Assembly (NCBI GenBank): GCA_028683835.1
Contig: JAQUHB010000007.1
Coordinates: 1 to 64,000, forward strand
Length of the DNA stretch: 64,000 bases
Reading direction: 5' to 3'
Source of the DNA: Sulfurimonadaceae bacterium
GTDB taxonomy: Bacteria > Campylobacterota > Campylobacteria > Campylobacterales > Sulfurimonadaceae
In this document: positions 38,503 to 47,555 of the stretch, in pieces
Layout: each line of letters begins with the position of its first letter
How positions within the stretch are numbered: the stretch's first letter is position 1
Program-made: the position numbers and the translations under genes
The notes under the pieces: generated by a model
The model's database searches: none
Told to the model about the DNA's origin: nothing
Seen by the model: the letters and a program-made list of their open reading frames with translations, nothing else

Positions 38503-38687
38503 TGGCTAAGAAGTCAATGATCGCGAAAGCGAATAGAACTCCTAAATTCAAAGTTCGTGGTTACACACGTTGTCAGATCTGTGGTCGTCCACACTCTGTA
38601 CTACGTGATTTCGGTATCTGTCGCGTTTGCTTTAGAAAAATGGCAAATGAAGGGTTAATCCCAGGCGTTAGAAAGTCTTCTTGGTAA
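38502..38687 (+). CDS. rpsN: Ribosomal protein uS14, zinc-binding (C+) form
   Basis: 61 residues, the short form with a Cys4 zinc site: CQIC then CRVC, framing [12 protein letters not shown]. The zinc-independent longer form is not in the window. After this gene the operon has its longest gap, 122 bases. Confidence 0.97.
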   Translation: MAKKSMIAKANRTPKFKVRGYTRCQICGRPHSVLRDFGICRVCFRKMANEGLIPGVRKSSW

Positions 38688-38809
38688 GAAACACTATGTT
38701 TTTTGCTTCCCTCTGAGGGAAACAAGGCATTAGTCTAGTGAAAAGGAGTTGTTCTTTTCGCGTACCAATGTTGAAACTACTGACTGCTTAATAGCAACAA
38801 GGAAAATAA
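38688..38809 (+). other. Long spacer with hairpin between rpsN and rpsH
   Basis: The other junctions of this operon have 0-13 bases or overlaps; this one has 122. It contains TTCCCT-CTG-AGGGAA (38707-38721), a 6-pair hairpin without a T-run, and ends with CAAGGAAAATAA before the rpsH ATG. I see no -10 box of good quality. It may be an S8 autoregulation site, an attenuator or a processing site. Confidence 0.45.
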
Positions 38810-39205
38810 ATGATTAATGATTTAATTGCAGATGCGTTAACACGCGTTCGTAATGCTGCTATGCGTAGACTTGATGTGACTACTTTAGTTCACAACAAAT
38901 CTGTTGAAGCAATAGCAAACATATTAGTAGAAAAAGGTTATATTGAAAGTTGTAACGTTGTTGAAGATGGCGTTAAGAAAACTATCAATGTTGTTTTAAA
39001 GTATGATGAAAATGGTAAAACTGTAATCAATGAATTGAAACGTATATCTAAGCCAGGTCGCCGTGTTTATAAACAAGCATCTGAAATCAAGCGTTTCAAA
39101 AACGGTTATGGAACAATCATAGTAAGTACATCAAAGGGCGTAATCACTAACGATAAAGCACATGAGCTTAACGTTGGCGGCGAAGTTCTTTGTACAGTAT
39201 GGTAG
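38810..39205 (+). CDS. rpsH: Ribosomal protein uS8
   Basis: 131 residues: [18 protein letters not shown] start and the conserved [23 protein letters not shown] end. Binds 16S central domain and, in E. coli, represses its own operon. Confidence 0.97.
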   Translation: MINDLIADALTRVRNAAMRRLDVTTLVHNKSVEAIANILVEKGYIESCNVVEDGVKKTINVVLKYDENGKTVINELKRISKPGRRVYKQASEIKRFKNGYGTIIVSTSKGVITNDKAHELNVGGEVLCTVW

Positions 39206-39215
39206 GGGGTAGAAG

Positions 39216-39752
39216 ATGAGTCGTATTGGAAAACTTCCTATAGTAGTTACTTCAGATATTAAAGTTACAGTTGATGGTTCTATCATTACTTTTGCAAAAG
39301 GTTCAAACAGTGTCAATTTAGATACTAAAGGAAATGTTGGTATCGCTCTTGAAGATAACACTTTAACTTTTAGCACAAAATCAGATGCACGTGCAGATCG
39401 CGCATTTTGGGGAACTTACCGTGCTTTAGCTGCAAATATTGTAACTGGTTTGACAACTGGATATACAAAGCAATTAGAGATCAATGGTGTTGGTTACCGT
39501 GCTGCAGTAAATGGCAGTGTACTTAATCTTCAACTTGGTTTTTCTCATGATATTAACTTTGAAATTCCTGCTGGCGTTGAAGTTTCTGTAGATAAAAACG
39601 TTATTACTGTTAAAGGTATAAACAAACAAGAGATTGGTCAAATTTGTGCTGAGATCCGCGCATTCCGTCCACCAGAGCCTTACAAGGGTAAAGGTGTTAA
39701 ATATGTTGGTGAAGTTATCGTGCGTAAAGCCGGTAAAACATCTAAGAAATAA
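39216..39752 (+). CDS. rplF: Ribosomal protein uL6
   Basis: 178 residues, two duplicated alpha/beta domains; MSRIGKLPI start and the 23S-binding end [13 protein letters not shown]. Ten bases after rpsH. Confidence 0.97.
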   Translation: MSRIGKLPIVVTSDIKVTVDGSIITFAKGSNSVNLDTKGNVGIALEDNTLTFSTKSDARADRAFWGTYRALAANIVTGLTTGYTKQLEINGVGYRAAVNGSVLNLQLGFSHDINFEIPAGVEVSVDKNVITVKGINKQEIGQICAEIRAFRPPEPYKGKGVKYVGEVIVRKAGKTSKK

Positions 39753-39766
39753 GGGGAGGTAGTTAA

Positions 39767-40123
39767 ATGAATGTTAAAGTAATGAAACAAAAACTAGCTA
39801 AGCGTATTAAACGTAAGCGTAGTATTCGTTCAAAAATTTCTGGTTGCGCTACACTTCCTCGTGTTTCTGTATTCCGTTCAAACAGATATTTGAGTGCACA
39901 AGCGATTGATGATACTGCTTCAGTAACATTAGCGGCTATCCATTCAAAAGCAAATGGTCTTCGTGCAAACAAAGACGGTGCTGCTGCATTAGGTGCTGCA
40001 TTCGCTGCAACATTAAAAGCTGCTGGTATAACTGCAATCGTTTTTGATCGTAATGGTTACCAATATCACGGCGTTATCGCTGCGTTTGGTGAAGCTCTTC
40101 GTGCAAACGAAATTAAGTTCTAG
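39767..40123 (+). CDS. rplR: Ribosomal protein uL18
   Basis: 118 residues; basic N-terminus for 5S rRNA binding, [19 protein letters not shown], and the end [20 protein letters not shown]. Confidence 0.97.
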   Translation: MNVKVMKQKLAKRIKRKRSIRSKISGCATLPRVSVFRSNRYLSAQAIDDTASVTLAAIHSKANGLRANKDGAAALGAAFAATLKAAGITAIVFDRNGYQYHGVIAAFGEALRANEIKF

Positions 40124-40128
40124 GGGTC

Positions 40129-40572
40129 ATGATGCAAATCAATAGAGAAGATTTTGAAGAATCAATCGTAAATATTGGTCGTGTGACCAAAGTTGTAAAA
40201 GGTGGTAGACGCTTCCGTTTTACTGCACTTATAGTTGTCGGTAACAAAAATGGTACTGTCGGTTATGGTGTTGGTAAAGCTAAAGAGGTACCAGACGCTA
40301 TTCGTAAAGCAGTTGATAATGCATTTAAAAACTTAACTACTGTTAAGATTAAAGGTACAACAATCGCTCATGATATAGAGTGCAAATATAACGCAAGCCG
40401 TGTTCTTTTGAAGCCAGCTTCAGAAGGTACGGGTGTTATCGCCGGTGGAGCTGCTCGTCCAGTTCTAGAATTAGCAGGTATCAAAGATGTCTTGACTAAA
40501 TCAATCGGTTCTAACAATCCAAATACTTTGGTACGTGCTACTATCGATGCACTATCAAAAATTAAAGGATAA
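40129..40572 (+). CDS. rpsE: Ribosomal protein uS5
   Basis: 147 residues; the [23 protein letters not shown] core is the S5 signature. There are two ATG codons in a row (40129 and 40132); either can serve, with AGGGG in front. In most bacteria rpmD (L30) would follow; here rplO follows directly. Confidence 0.97.
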   Translation: MMQINREDFEESIVNIGRVTKVVKGGRRFRFTALIVVGNKNGTVGYGVGKAKEVPDAIRKAVDNAFKNLTTVKIKGTTIAHDIECKYNASRVLLKPASEGTGVIAGGAARPVLELAGIKDVLTKSIGSNNPNTLVRATIDALSKIKG

Positions 40573-40575
40573 TTT

Positions 40576-40974
40576 ATGGCATTAGAAAACTTAACTCCTG
40601 CTCCTGGTTCTGTTGCAAACAGAAAAAGAATTGGCCGTGGTCACGCAAGTGGTACTGGTAAAACTTCAGGAAAAGGCCATAAAGGTCAAAAAGCTCGTTC
40701 AGGTTACAATGCAAAACGTAACTTCGAGGGTGGACAACAGCCTTTGGCTCGCCGTTTACCAAAAATCGGGTTTACTGTGCTAAATAATAAACCATATGTA
40801 ATCAATGTTGAGCGTATTACAGCTGTTGCTGAGCTTGCAGAGATCACTATGGAAACAATCCGTTCAGTGCACAAACTTGGAAAATCTGTTGTTAGAGTGA
40901 AACTTGTTGGTTCAACTGCTAAAGATTTAGCATCTAAAATCAAAGACGAAAACGTTTTAACTACAGGTAAATAA
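40576..40974 (+). CDS. rplO: Ribosomal protein uL15
   Basis: 132 residues: [23 protein letters not shown] and the basic [22 protein letters not shown] loop; ends after [15 protein letters not shown]. Confidence 0.97.
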   Translation: MALENLTPAPGSVANRKRIGRGHASGTGKTSGKGHKGQKARSGYNAKRNFEGGQQPLARRLPKIGFTVLNNKPYVINVERITAVAELAEITMETIRSVHKLGKSVVRVKLVGSTAKDLASKIKDENVLTTGK

Positions 40975-40976
40975 CT

Positions 40977-42239
40977 GTGAACAAAAATCTCGTAAATAAG
41001 ATACTTATTACGGTTGGTTTTTTGTTCATCTACCGCTTACTGGCATATGTGCCGGTACCCGGTGTTGATGCTTCTGTCATCGCTTCTTTCTTCAATACCC
41101 ACAACAATGATGCTTTAGGACTTATGAATATGTTCAGTGGTAACGCTGTACAACGTATGTCTATTATCTCACTTGGAATTATGCCTTATATCACTGCTTC
41201 GATTATTATGGAGCTTTTAGCGGCTACTTTTCCTACTCTTGCTCAAATGAAAAAAGAGCGTGATGGTATGGTGAAATATATGCAAATCATTCGTTATGCG
41301 ACTATTGTTATTACAATTGTTCAGGCTATTGGTGTGAGTATCGGTTTACAAAGTATGACAGGACCGACAGGTAATAGTGCTATCTTGATAGATCACAATA
41401 CTTTTATTTTATTGTCTGCAGTTTCAATGCTTGCTGGAACTATGCTTCTTATGTGGATTGGAGAACAGATAACACAAGGTGGAATCGGAAACGGGATCTC
41501 TTTGATTATCTTTGCCGGTATCGTATCTGGCATTCCGACAGCAATCGGGCATACGTTTACAATGATCAATACAGGTGAGATGAACTTCTTTACTCTTCTT
41601 GCAGTAATTGCTCTTATTCTTGGAACTATCGGTGTTATCATCTATGTCGAACTTGGTGAACGTCGTATTCCTGTGACATACGCGAAAAAAACTATGATGC
41701 AAAATCAGAATAAACGCGTTATGAACTATATCCCTATTAAAGTGAATCTTGCTGGTGTTATTCCGGTTATCTTTGCTAGTGCAATTTTGATGTTCCCTAT
41801 GACAGTGCTTTCAAGCTCTCATAATCCAACAATTCAAGCAGTAGCAGATTACCTACATCCAGGTGGATACTTTTTTAACTTTTTAACTTTTGTATTTGTT
41901 GTGTTTTTTGCGTTCTTTTACTCATCAATCACTTTCAATGCAAAAGATATCTCTGAAAATTTAAAACGTCAAGGCGGCTTTATTCCTGGTATTCGTACGG
42001 GAGAAGCTACTAAAAACTTTTTAAATTTAACTGCCGGTAATCTTACTTTTACGGGTGCTCTTTACCTTGGTCTGGTTGCTACTTTACCTTTTATGATTAT
42101 AAAAGGTATGGGTGTGCCATTTTACTTTGGTGGAACTGCAGTTTTGATCGTTGTCCAGGTTGCGCTTGATACAATGAGAAAAATTGAAGCTCAGATCTAT
42201 ATGAGTAAGTATCAAACACTAAGTGCGGTTGGTTTGTAA
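40977..42239 (+). CDS. secY: Protein translocase subunit SecY
   Basis: Inner-membrane channel of the Sec system. 420 residues with ten membrane helices, the FIYRLLAYVPVPGVD start, MPYITASIIMELLA plug/TM2 region and the GGTAVLIVVQVALDTMRKIEAQ end. Starts with GTG two bases after the rplO stop. Confidence 0.98.
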   Translation: MNKNLVNKILITVGFLFIYRLLAYVPVPGVDASVIASFFNTHNNDALGLMNMFSGNAVQRMSIISLGIMPYITASIIMELLAATFPTLAQMKKERDGMVKYMQIIRYATIVITIVQAIGVSIGLQSMTGPTGNSAILIDHNTFILLSAVSMLAGTMLLMWIGEQITQGGIGNGISLIIFAGIVSGIPTAIGHTFTMINTGEMNFFTLLAVIALILGTIGVIIYVELGERRIPVTYAKKTMMQNQNKRVMNYIPIKVNLAGVIPVIFASAILMFPMTVLSSSHNPTIQAVADYLHPGGYFFNFLTFVFVVFFAFFYSSITFNAKDISENLKRQGGFIPGIRTGEATKNFLNLTAGNLTFTGALYLGLVATLPFMIIKGMGVPFYFGGTAVLIVVQVALDTMRKIEAQIYMSKYQTLSAVGL

Positions 42240-42241
42240 AA

Positions 42242-43009
42242 ATGGCAATTGCTATTAGAAAACCACAAGAGATTGAAAAACTTCGCGCTGCTAACAAAAT
42301 TGTTGGCGGCGCTCTGCAACTTCTGAGAGAAAATACAAAAGTAGGCATTTCATTAAAAGAGCTTGATAGAATGGCAGAGGATTATATCCGTTCACATGGC
42401 GCAAAACCATCTTTTAAAGGTTTGTACGGTTTTCCAAATGCTGTTTGCACTTCGCTTAATGAGGTTATCATTCACGGTATCCCGACTGATTATAAGCTCC
42501 AAGAGGGTGATGTGATCGGTTTTGATATTGGGACTGAACTTGATGGTTATTTTGGAGATGCAGCTATATCTGTAGGAGTTGGTAAGATAAATCCAGAGGA
42601 TGAAGCATTGATCGCCTGTGCGAAAGATACGCTCTATCATGCGATTGAAAATATCAAAGATGGGATGCGCTTTAAAGAGCTCTCCTATTTAATGGAACAG
42701 TTTATATTATCTAGAGGTTTTGTACCTTTGAAAAATTTTTGTGGTCATGGCATAGGTAAAAAACCTCATGAAGAACCTGAAATTCCAAACTATCTTGATG
42801 GAGCGAATCCTAAAGCTGGTCCAAAGATCAAAAATGGGATGGTTTTTTGTTTAGAGCCTATGATTTGTCAAAAAGAAACTAAGCCTATTATTAGAGCTAA
42901 TGGTTGGGATGTAGTTAGTACCGATGGTTTACGCGGTTCACATTATGAGCATACTGTCGCTATAGTTGACGGCAGAGCTGAAATATTATCTCTACAACAA
43001 GAGAAATAA
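42242..43009 (+). CDS. map: Methionine aminopeptidase, type I
   Basis: Removes the initiator Met. 255 residues; metal ligands seen in [17 protein letters not shown] (two Asp), [16 protein letters not shown] (His), FCLEPM (Glu) and YEHTVAI (Glu). Two bases after secY; the usual secY-map-infA order. Confidence 0.98.
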   Translation: MAIAIRKPQEIEKLRAANKIVGGALQLLRENTKVGISLKELDRMAEDYIRSHGAKPSFKGLYGFPNAVCTSLNEVIIHGIPTDYKLQEGDVIGFDIGTELDGYFGDAAISVGVGKINPEDEALIACAKDTLYHAIENIKDGMRFKELSYLMEQFILSRGFVPLKNFCGHGIGKKPHEEPEIPNYLDGANPKAGPKIKNGMVFCLEPMICQKETKPIIRANGWDVVSTDGLRGSHYEHTVAIVDGRAEILSLQQEK

Positions 43010-43019
43010 GGATTTAAAG

Positions 43020-43238
43020 ATGGCAAAATCAGACGTTATCGAAGTTGATGGCAAGATTATTGAAGCTTTACCAAATGCAACGTTTCGTGTAGAGCTGGAT
43101 AATGGTCACATCATATTGTGTCATATCGCTGGAAAAATGCGTATGCACTATATAAAGATATTACCGGGTGACCGTGTAAAACTCGAACTTACTCCATACT
43201 CACTTGACAAAGGTCGCATTACTTATAGATATAAGTAA
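43020..43238 (+). CDS. infA: Translation initiation factor IF-1
   Basis: 72 residues, OB fold: [20 protein letters not shown] and [23 protein letters not shown] at 43020, preceded by AAGGATTTAAAG. An open frame extends upstream into map but lacks support. Last gene of the operon in this window; rpmJ, rpsM, rpsK, rpsD, rpoA and rplQ do not follow. Confidence 0.97.
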   Translation: MAKSDVIEVDGKIIEALPNATFRVELDNGHIILCHIAGKMRMHYIKILPGDRVKLELTPYSLDKGRITYRYK

Positions 43239-43250
43239 GCAGTTTCACTT

Positions 43251-43260
43251 TTACATGTAA
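43251..43260. repeat. TTACATGTAA palindrome after infA
   Basis: Perfect intergenic copy, 12 bases after the infA stop and just before a terminator-like hairpin. Confidence 0.55.
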
Positions 43261-43265
43261 GATTT

Positions 43266-43285
43266 ATCTCTTTCATGTAAGAGAT
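43266..43285. terminator. Hairpin between convergent infA and the rhodanese gene
   Basis: ATCTCTT-TCATGT-AAGAGAT, 7 perfect pairs, AT-rich and followed by TATTTA rather than a T-run. It overlaps the last base of the rhodanese stop. It may end the ribosomal operon, possibly bidirectionally. Confidence 0.45.
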
Positions 43286-44169
43286 TATTTAGAAAACATT
43301 TCCCATTTAAAACGCTCCATAGGAGTATCTTCACGATTTCCCCATTCACGCATAGACGCATCATAAAGTTTTGTATTTTTGAGCCCGAGATAGCTATATA
43401 AGATATACCAGTTCATAGAAGCTTCCATCCCGCCTGTGCAGTAAGCGATCACTTCATCATCTTTTTTAAGATCATACCCTTTTAAAAATATAGCTTTTAT
43501 CTCATCATCTTTTCTTAAAGTTTCATCTGTTAAAAACTTATCCTTCCAGAAACTAGACATGGCACCTTTGATATGTCCTATGCGCTTGACATCCTTTGAA
43601 GCTGATGTTCCATAGTAGATTTCAGGTGAACGTGCATCAACCATAGGAACCTTGCCTAAAGAGTTTTTCACATAGTTAAGATCAACAAGAATATTTGGAT
43701 TATAGACAGAGGTGAAGTTTCCATCTTTTGGAGAGCTAGAAGATGTCGAAGAGAGGATATTACTTTCAAATGTCCACGCGAGGTAACCGCCATTGAGAAT
43801 AGAAACATTTTTTGCACCATTGACGATGAGAGTAAGTGCCATATAGCTCTCTTTGAGAAGATCTTTTGGATTTCCATGACCATAGATAACAATATGAGAA
43901 TTATCATTTATGCCCAAATCTCGAGCCAACTTTTGTACTTCGGCAGGTTTTTTCATGATGGCATACGAACTAACTTTATAGCGAAACTTTTCAATATCAG
44001 TCAAAACAGCATTTTTGATATGTCCGTGTATATAAGTCTGTGAATCCGAGATATCTAGGATAATAGTATCTTTATTATTCATCTCATTTTTAAGGGTATC
44101 TACAGAGATAAAAGCATCATTTGCAAAAAGAGCAGTTCCAAGAACTACGGAAAGTAAAATAATTTTCAT
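43285..44169 (-). CDS. Exported two-domain rhodanese (sulfurtransferase)
   Basis: 294 residues. Signal peptide MKIILLSVVLGTALFANDA; a first rhodanese domain (DISDSQTYIHGHIKNAVL; IVIYGHGNPK with no Cys in the active loop) and a second with the catalytic Cys in VIAYCTGGMEASMN. Two-domain layout with one active loop is the thiosulfate/3-mercaptopyruvate type. Likely moves sulfane sulfur in the periplasm, plausible in a sulfur-oxidising organism. Directly follows the chorismate mutase gene (one base overlap). Confidence 0.88.
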   Translation of the reverse strand: MKIILLSVVLGTALFANDAFISVDTLKNEMNNKDTIILDISDSQTYIHGHIKNAVLTDIEKFRYKVSSYAIMKKPAEVQKLARDLGINDNSHIVIYGHGNPKDLLKESYMALTLIVNGAKNVSILNGGYLAWTFESNILSSTSSSSPKDGNFTSVYNPNILVDLNYVKNSLGKVPMVDARSPEIYYGTSASKDVKRIGHIKGAMSSFWKDKFLTDETLRKDDEIKAIFLKGYDLKKDDEVIAYCTGGMEASMNWYILYSYLGLKNTKLYDASMREWGNREDTPMERFKWEMFSK

Positions 44170-44468
44170 TAAAAATTGCCGCCGTTTCTGAATTCTGAGA
44201 TTTCAGACTCTACCATGGCATCAATCATAATCGTATAAAGTTTAGAAATAAGGTTTGGAGAAAGATTTAAAGAGAGCGCTTTATGTCGTACGCGTTGCAT
44301 AACTGCATCCATGCGTTCAGGAGCTTTTACCTCTTCAATACTTTCCTTAAATGCTGCAGCCTGTTTGACATAACTGTTTCTTTTTGCGATGAGCTCAACG
44401 ATCTCATCATCTAACTTATCAACTTCGCTTCTGACTTCGTTTAATGACGTACATTGTTTAATATCCAT
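44169..44468 (-). CDS. AroQ-type chorismate mutase domain protein
   Basis: 99 residues, all-helical: NEVRSEVDKLDDEIVELIAKRNSYVKQAA is the chorismate mutase helix 1 signature (Arg13-like, Asp/Glu pairs, Arg near 26) and the later APERMDAVMQRVRHKA and LYTIMIDAMVESE match helices 2-3. Converts chorismate to prephenate, or may be an isochorismate-pyruvate lyase, a close relative. Standalone, not fused to prephenate dehydratase. Confidence 0.85.
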   Translation of the reverse strand: MDIKQCTSLNEVRSEVDKLDDEIVELIAKRNSYVKQAAAFKESIEEVKAPERMDAVMQRVRHKALSLNLSPNLISKLYTIMIDAMVESEISEFRNGGNF

Positions 44469-44628
44469 TAATTATCCTTTATATGGGGTGTTATTGAAAA
44501 TTATCCACTTCTAATATTATCTGATAAACTCTAAAAAATAGTGTAAGAATAAAAAATAGATTTTCCATTAACACTTTTGTAACTATTATAATATATAATA
44601 CTTTCACTCCTTAAAGTCAAAGCTTGAT

Positions 44629-44664
44629 TTCCAAGTGATAACCCCTTATCACTTGGAATCTTTT
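44629..44664. terminator. 13-pair perfect hairpin in the chorismate mutase-hemerythrin gap
   Basis: TTCCAAGTGATAA, CCCC, TTATCACTTGGAA, then TCTTTTCG on the plus strand. It lies 60 bases beyond the hemerythrin stop on the minus strand, where no T-run follows it. The T-run is on the plus side, where no nearby gene enters. Terminator, or an operator for a factor of the region. Confidence 0.5.
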
Positions 44665-44717
44665 CGTTTATCTCCACCCCGATGACACTTCAGTGGTAGT
44701 TTATTTTTTTTCTTAGC

Positions 44718-45170
44718 TTATATTTCTAAAGTTATAATCGGCCCATCTATGGTATCAATTTTATTTTTTTTCAAACTAAAATAGTAGCGCTGATAGTTCA
44801 TGTCTTCTATTAAAATATGATCGATTAAAGCTTGTTTGGCAATCACTCTCATTTTCGTTTGAATAATATCAAGACGTGATGGGTCAAGTAAGATGGTAGA
44901 AACGGATTTGACAAGTTGGTCATGAAGTTCGAGGTGATATGCCAAGTCAGGATAGTTGATACTTTTCATAAACTCTTCTTCATCTTTGAAATGTACTTTG
45001 ATATATTCAAACAGTTCATGTAAAATCGTTCGAATATTTCCTTTTACGTCTTTACTCTCTTGAAGAGAGAATATTTTATCAACAATATCAAAGAGTTTTT
45101 TATGTTGATCATCTATATTTTTAATGCCAAGGGAATATGCATCATCCCATTTTATTTTTTGTGATGTCAT
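44718..45170 (-). CDS. Bacteriohemerythrin
   Basis: Non-haem di-iron O2-binding protein, 150 residues. Iron ligands: His in GIKNIDDQHKKLF near 22, His in HELFEYIKVHFKDEEEF (56-ish region, with Glu), His pair in YHLELHDQL near 80, and a final HILIEDMNYQRYY near 117. Length is normal plus a short tail. The gene upstream on the same strand is a small membrane protein 29 bases away. Confidence 0.93.
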   Translation of the reverse strand: MTSQKIKWDDAYSLGIKNIDDQHKKLFDIVDKIFSLQESKDVKGNIRTILHELFEYIKVHFKDEEEFMKSINYPDLAYHLELHDQLVKSVSTILLDPSRLDIIQTKMRVIAKQALIDHILIEDMNYQRYYFSLKKNKIDTIDGPIITLEI

Positions 45171-45199
45171 TTGTTTTCACTTTATTTTTAGGTTCATGA

Positions 45200-45511
45200 T
45201 TAAAAAAAGAGCCAGATGAGTAGAGCAAACCCTATGATAAGATTTAACCAACTCACACCATCTTCAAACATCATCTCTAAAGCTTTGTAGTAATAGTGCA
45301 TTTCAAAACTATTTGGGAGTAAAAGTTGCGTTTTTGCAAAGGAGGTGAGATCAGCTCCATAGAAAAAAGCTATCACTTCTGGAACTATAAAAAAGAAGAT
45401 TACACCTAAAAATCCCCAGATACTTTTTTGCGGTTTCATGGAGGTGAGCGCCTTTTGTGTTACAGGATTTTGGGCGATTTGTTTTGCTTTTTCTTGTAGT
45501 TTTTGTTTCAT
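45200..45511 (-). CDS. Small membrane protein, two TM helices
   Basis: 103 residues. Basic, helical N-terminal 28 residues (MKQKLQEKAKQIAQNPVTQ), then a membrane helix at about 31-53 (IWGFLGVIFFFIVPEVIAFF), a soluble link with YYYKALEMMFEDG, and a second helix at the C-terminus (LNLIIGFALLIWLFF). No family recognised. The close hemerythrin gene hints at a shared response. Confidence 0.65.
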   Translation of the reverse strand: MKQKLQEKAKQIAQNPVTQKALTSMKPQKSIWGFLGVIFFFIVPEVIAFFYGADLTSFAKTQLLLPNSFEMHYYYKALEMMFEDGVSWLNLIIGFALLIWLFF

Positions 45512-45541
45512 TTTATAGCTGACTAGAACCTCTTATAGATT

Positions 45542-45551
45542 TTACATGTAA
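45542..45551. repeat. TTACATGTAA palindrome upstream of the small membrane protein
   Basis: Perfect copy 30 bases upstream of that gene's start, within an AT-rich spacer. Confidence 0.55.
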
Positions 45552-45677
45552 AGATACCAAAGATATGCTTTAACTATAGAAATTTATGAGAAAAAAACAC
45601 TCTTACACAAATTTTTCTTAAGGTGATAAGAAAATTTTATTGCACAATTTTTAGAAATATAAATCTATATATGAAGG

Positions 45678-46571
45678 TTAATACCCTCTGTAATAGTTAT
45701 TCATTTTTCTTTTGAATTTTCCTATGAAACTATTATCGTCACTATTGCTTGTATTTTGGCGATTTTCATATGAGTGGCGACCTTTATTGGAAGGTTTTGG
45801 CTGCGGTAATCTTGTAGCATATGATTTCGCAGCTTGGCTCATTTGTGGGAAAATATTGATACCAGAAATTTTTTCAAGCTCTGCAATACTGATCACTTTA
45901 TAATCGCGTCCTGGTGCATTTGCTGTTATATATGCAGCTCCTTCACCGCTAGATGGTATGTAGATCGCTTTAAATATATTTGTTGGTACAAAGACTCTGT
46001 TACCAATACGGCGAGGGTGGCTACTAAGATATAGAGGTCCAGTTACAACATAAATATCACCCTTTTTTTTAGCGAGGTAACGGGTAGAACTCTCTATATC
46101 TGCCCAGATCCCACTGTTATTATCATGATCTTGGGGAACCATGTTTGCCAAGCTAAAGCACTCTTCATTACTTTGTCTTTTATCAAAGTCTCCGCTGGGG
46201 CTCATGTGACCTCTGTCATATCCTGAATGTAAATAATCTGTGAGTTCGGCTCTCTCATTAGGTCGAAGATGAACATCTTCATGAAAGTGATCTCCACGTT
46301 TAGCTTTTTTTGTTAGCATATTTCTTGTAAGGTGTTCCGCACTCCAAAGAGGAGTTTTTGTAAGCCCTGAGTGCATAATGGCAAATTGTTCATAACAAAT
46401 TTCTGTCGTTTTTGGTAAAAGTTGAGCCTTGAGAATATCTGAAGCCGTGTTGCCATAATAGATACCCTCACATGATGTTGGTGCTGCAGATAAAGAGAGT
46501 GTAGTTAAAAGTAAAATAATAAAAAAAAGAAGTTTTTTCAAAAGTTTTCCTGAATTAAAGTAATATCCCAA
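45678..46571 (-). CDS. Exported DNA/RNA non-specific endonuclease (NucA/EndA family)
   Basis: 297 residues. Hydrophobic signal segment near residues 11-30 (KKLLFFIILLLTTLSLSA). The His-Asn-His core is YDRGHMSPSGDF near 120 (catalytic His of DRGH) and FSLANMVPQDHDNNSGIWAD with the Asn metal ligand. The Arg-rich, Asn-rich tail is low-complexity. It likely degrades extracellular or periplasmic nucleic acids. A start at an internal codon closer to the signal sequence is possible. Confidence 0.88.
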   Translation of the reverse strand: MGYYFNSGKLLKKLLFFIILLLTTLSLSAAPTSCEGIYYGNTASDILKAQLLPKTTEICYEQFAIMHSGLTKTPLWSAEHLTRNMLTKKAKRGDHFHEDVHLRPNERAELTDYLHSGYDRGHMSPSGDFDKRQSNEECFSLANMVPQDHDNNSGIWADIESSTRYLAKKKGDIYVVTGPLYLSSHPRRIGNRVFVPTNIFKAIYIPSSGEGAAYITANAPGRDYKVISIAELEKISGINIFPQMSQAAKSYATRLPQPKPSNKGRHSYENRQNTSNSDDNSFIGKFKRKMNNYYRGY

Positions 46572-46702
46572 TGATACATTATGCTTCTTAAAGTTCCAAT
46601 ATTTTGATGATAATTGAGCACCAATTCTAAAATCTTAGGGATAATTTTTGGAAAAGAGTAGTAGAGAAAGTAAGTGTAAATTATAGAACTATTTAGCAAA
46701 CA

Positions 46703-46864
46703 AGGCACACATTTTGTTCAATTAATTTACAAAATGGTGAAGACTTGATTTAGGTGTCCAGAATGTTAGGACATAAAAATCTGAAAATCACTTTGGAGAA
46801 ATATTCAAAATATATACCTACAACATCAATCAAAGGTACAATATTTGATAAGTTGGCTTCTTAG
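46703..46864 (+). pseudogene. Tyrosine-integrase C-terminal remnant
   Basis: The frame from 46703 reads RHTFCSINLQNGEDLI, an in-frame TAG, then VSRMLGHKNLKITLEKYSKYI and ends at TAG 46862-46864. This is the Arg-His box and the MLGHK...TLE.Y catalytic-Tyr segment of phage/ICE integrases. A TGG to TAG change would explain the inner stop (LIWVSRMLGH). Upstream another TAG closes the frame; the catalytic core N-terminal to it is gone. It abuts the 3' end of the tRNA-Leu gene, the usual integration site. The rest of the 46572-46949 gap holds nothing else I can name. Confidence 0.82.
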
Positions 46865-46949
46865 TGTTGGAACATTTTTGGCGTAGTTTTGGAACAATGT
46901 GGTTTTTGAAAGCTTTGAAGTATCGTAATTTTAGGGAGTTTTAACTAAG

Positions 46950-47034
46950 TGGTGCGGACAAGAGGACTTGAACCTCCACACCTTGCGGCACCAGATCCTA
47001 AGTCTGGCGTGTCTGCCAATTTCACCATGTCCGC
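46950..47034 (-). tRNA. tRNA-Leu (UAG anticodon)
   Basis: Anticodon loop CTTAGGA in stem CCAGA/TCTGG reads TAG. Acceptor GCGGACA pairs with TGTCCGC, discriminator A and encoded CCA at 46952-46950. Last gene of the five-tRNA cluster, and the one next to the integrase remnant. Confidence 0.95.
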
Positions 47035-47103
47035 ATGGAATTTGGAATTGTATCCAAAATTTTCTTTTCTAATTCTTAAACTTTAAAAGTTTTAAGCTTT
47101 CAG

Positions 47104-47180
<77 letters not shown>

Positions 47181-47197
47181 ATGCTATCGACGAATTT

Positions 47198-47274
47198 TGG
47201 TGCGCCCGATAGGATTCGAACCTATAACCGCCGGATTCGAAGTCCGATACTCTATCCAGTTGAGCCACGAGCGC
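47198..47274 (-). tRNA. tRNA-Arg (UCG anticodon)
   Basis: Loop CTTCGAA gives TCG. Acceptor GCGCTCG/CGGGCGC with encoded CCA. It differs clearly from the neighbouring Arg gene, so it is not a recent copy. Confidence 0.93.
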
Positions 47275-47324
47275 GCACTGTTTAAATATCTGTTTGGTAT
47301 ATAAAGTTTTTATATCTAATGTTA

Positions 47325-47402
47325 TGGGGTGGGATGCGGGGCTCGAACCCGTGACCCCCGGCACCACAAACCAGTGCTCTAACCAACTGAGCTAATCCCA
47401 CC
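47325..47402 (-). tRNA. tRNA-His (GUG anticodon)
   Basis: Loop TTGTGGT gives GTG. The extra 5' G at position -1 faces C73, as in tRNA-His; acceptor GTGGGAT/ATCCCAC, encoded CCA. Confidence 0.95.
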
Positions 47403-47428
47403 ATAATTGTAATAATAAATATAAAAAG

Positions 47429-47506
47429 TGGTCGGGGTGAAAGGACTCGAACCTTCGGCCCCTTGGTCCCAAACCAAGTACTCTAACCATACTGAGCTAC
47501 ACCCCG
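47429..47506 (-). tRNA. tRNA-Pro (UGG anticodon)
   Basis: Loop TTTGGGA in stem CTTGG/CCAAG gives TGG. Acceptor CGGGGTG/CACCCCG, encoded CCA. First gene of the cluster on the minus strand. Confidence 0.95.
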
Positions 47507-47555
47507 ACCTATTCAGCTAAACTTCGATTGTTGTATCGTTTATTAGTGAGGCGAA

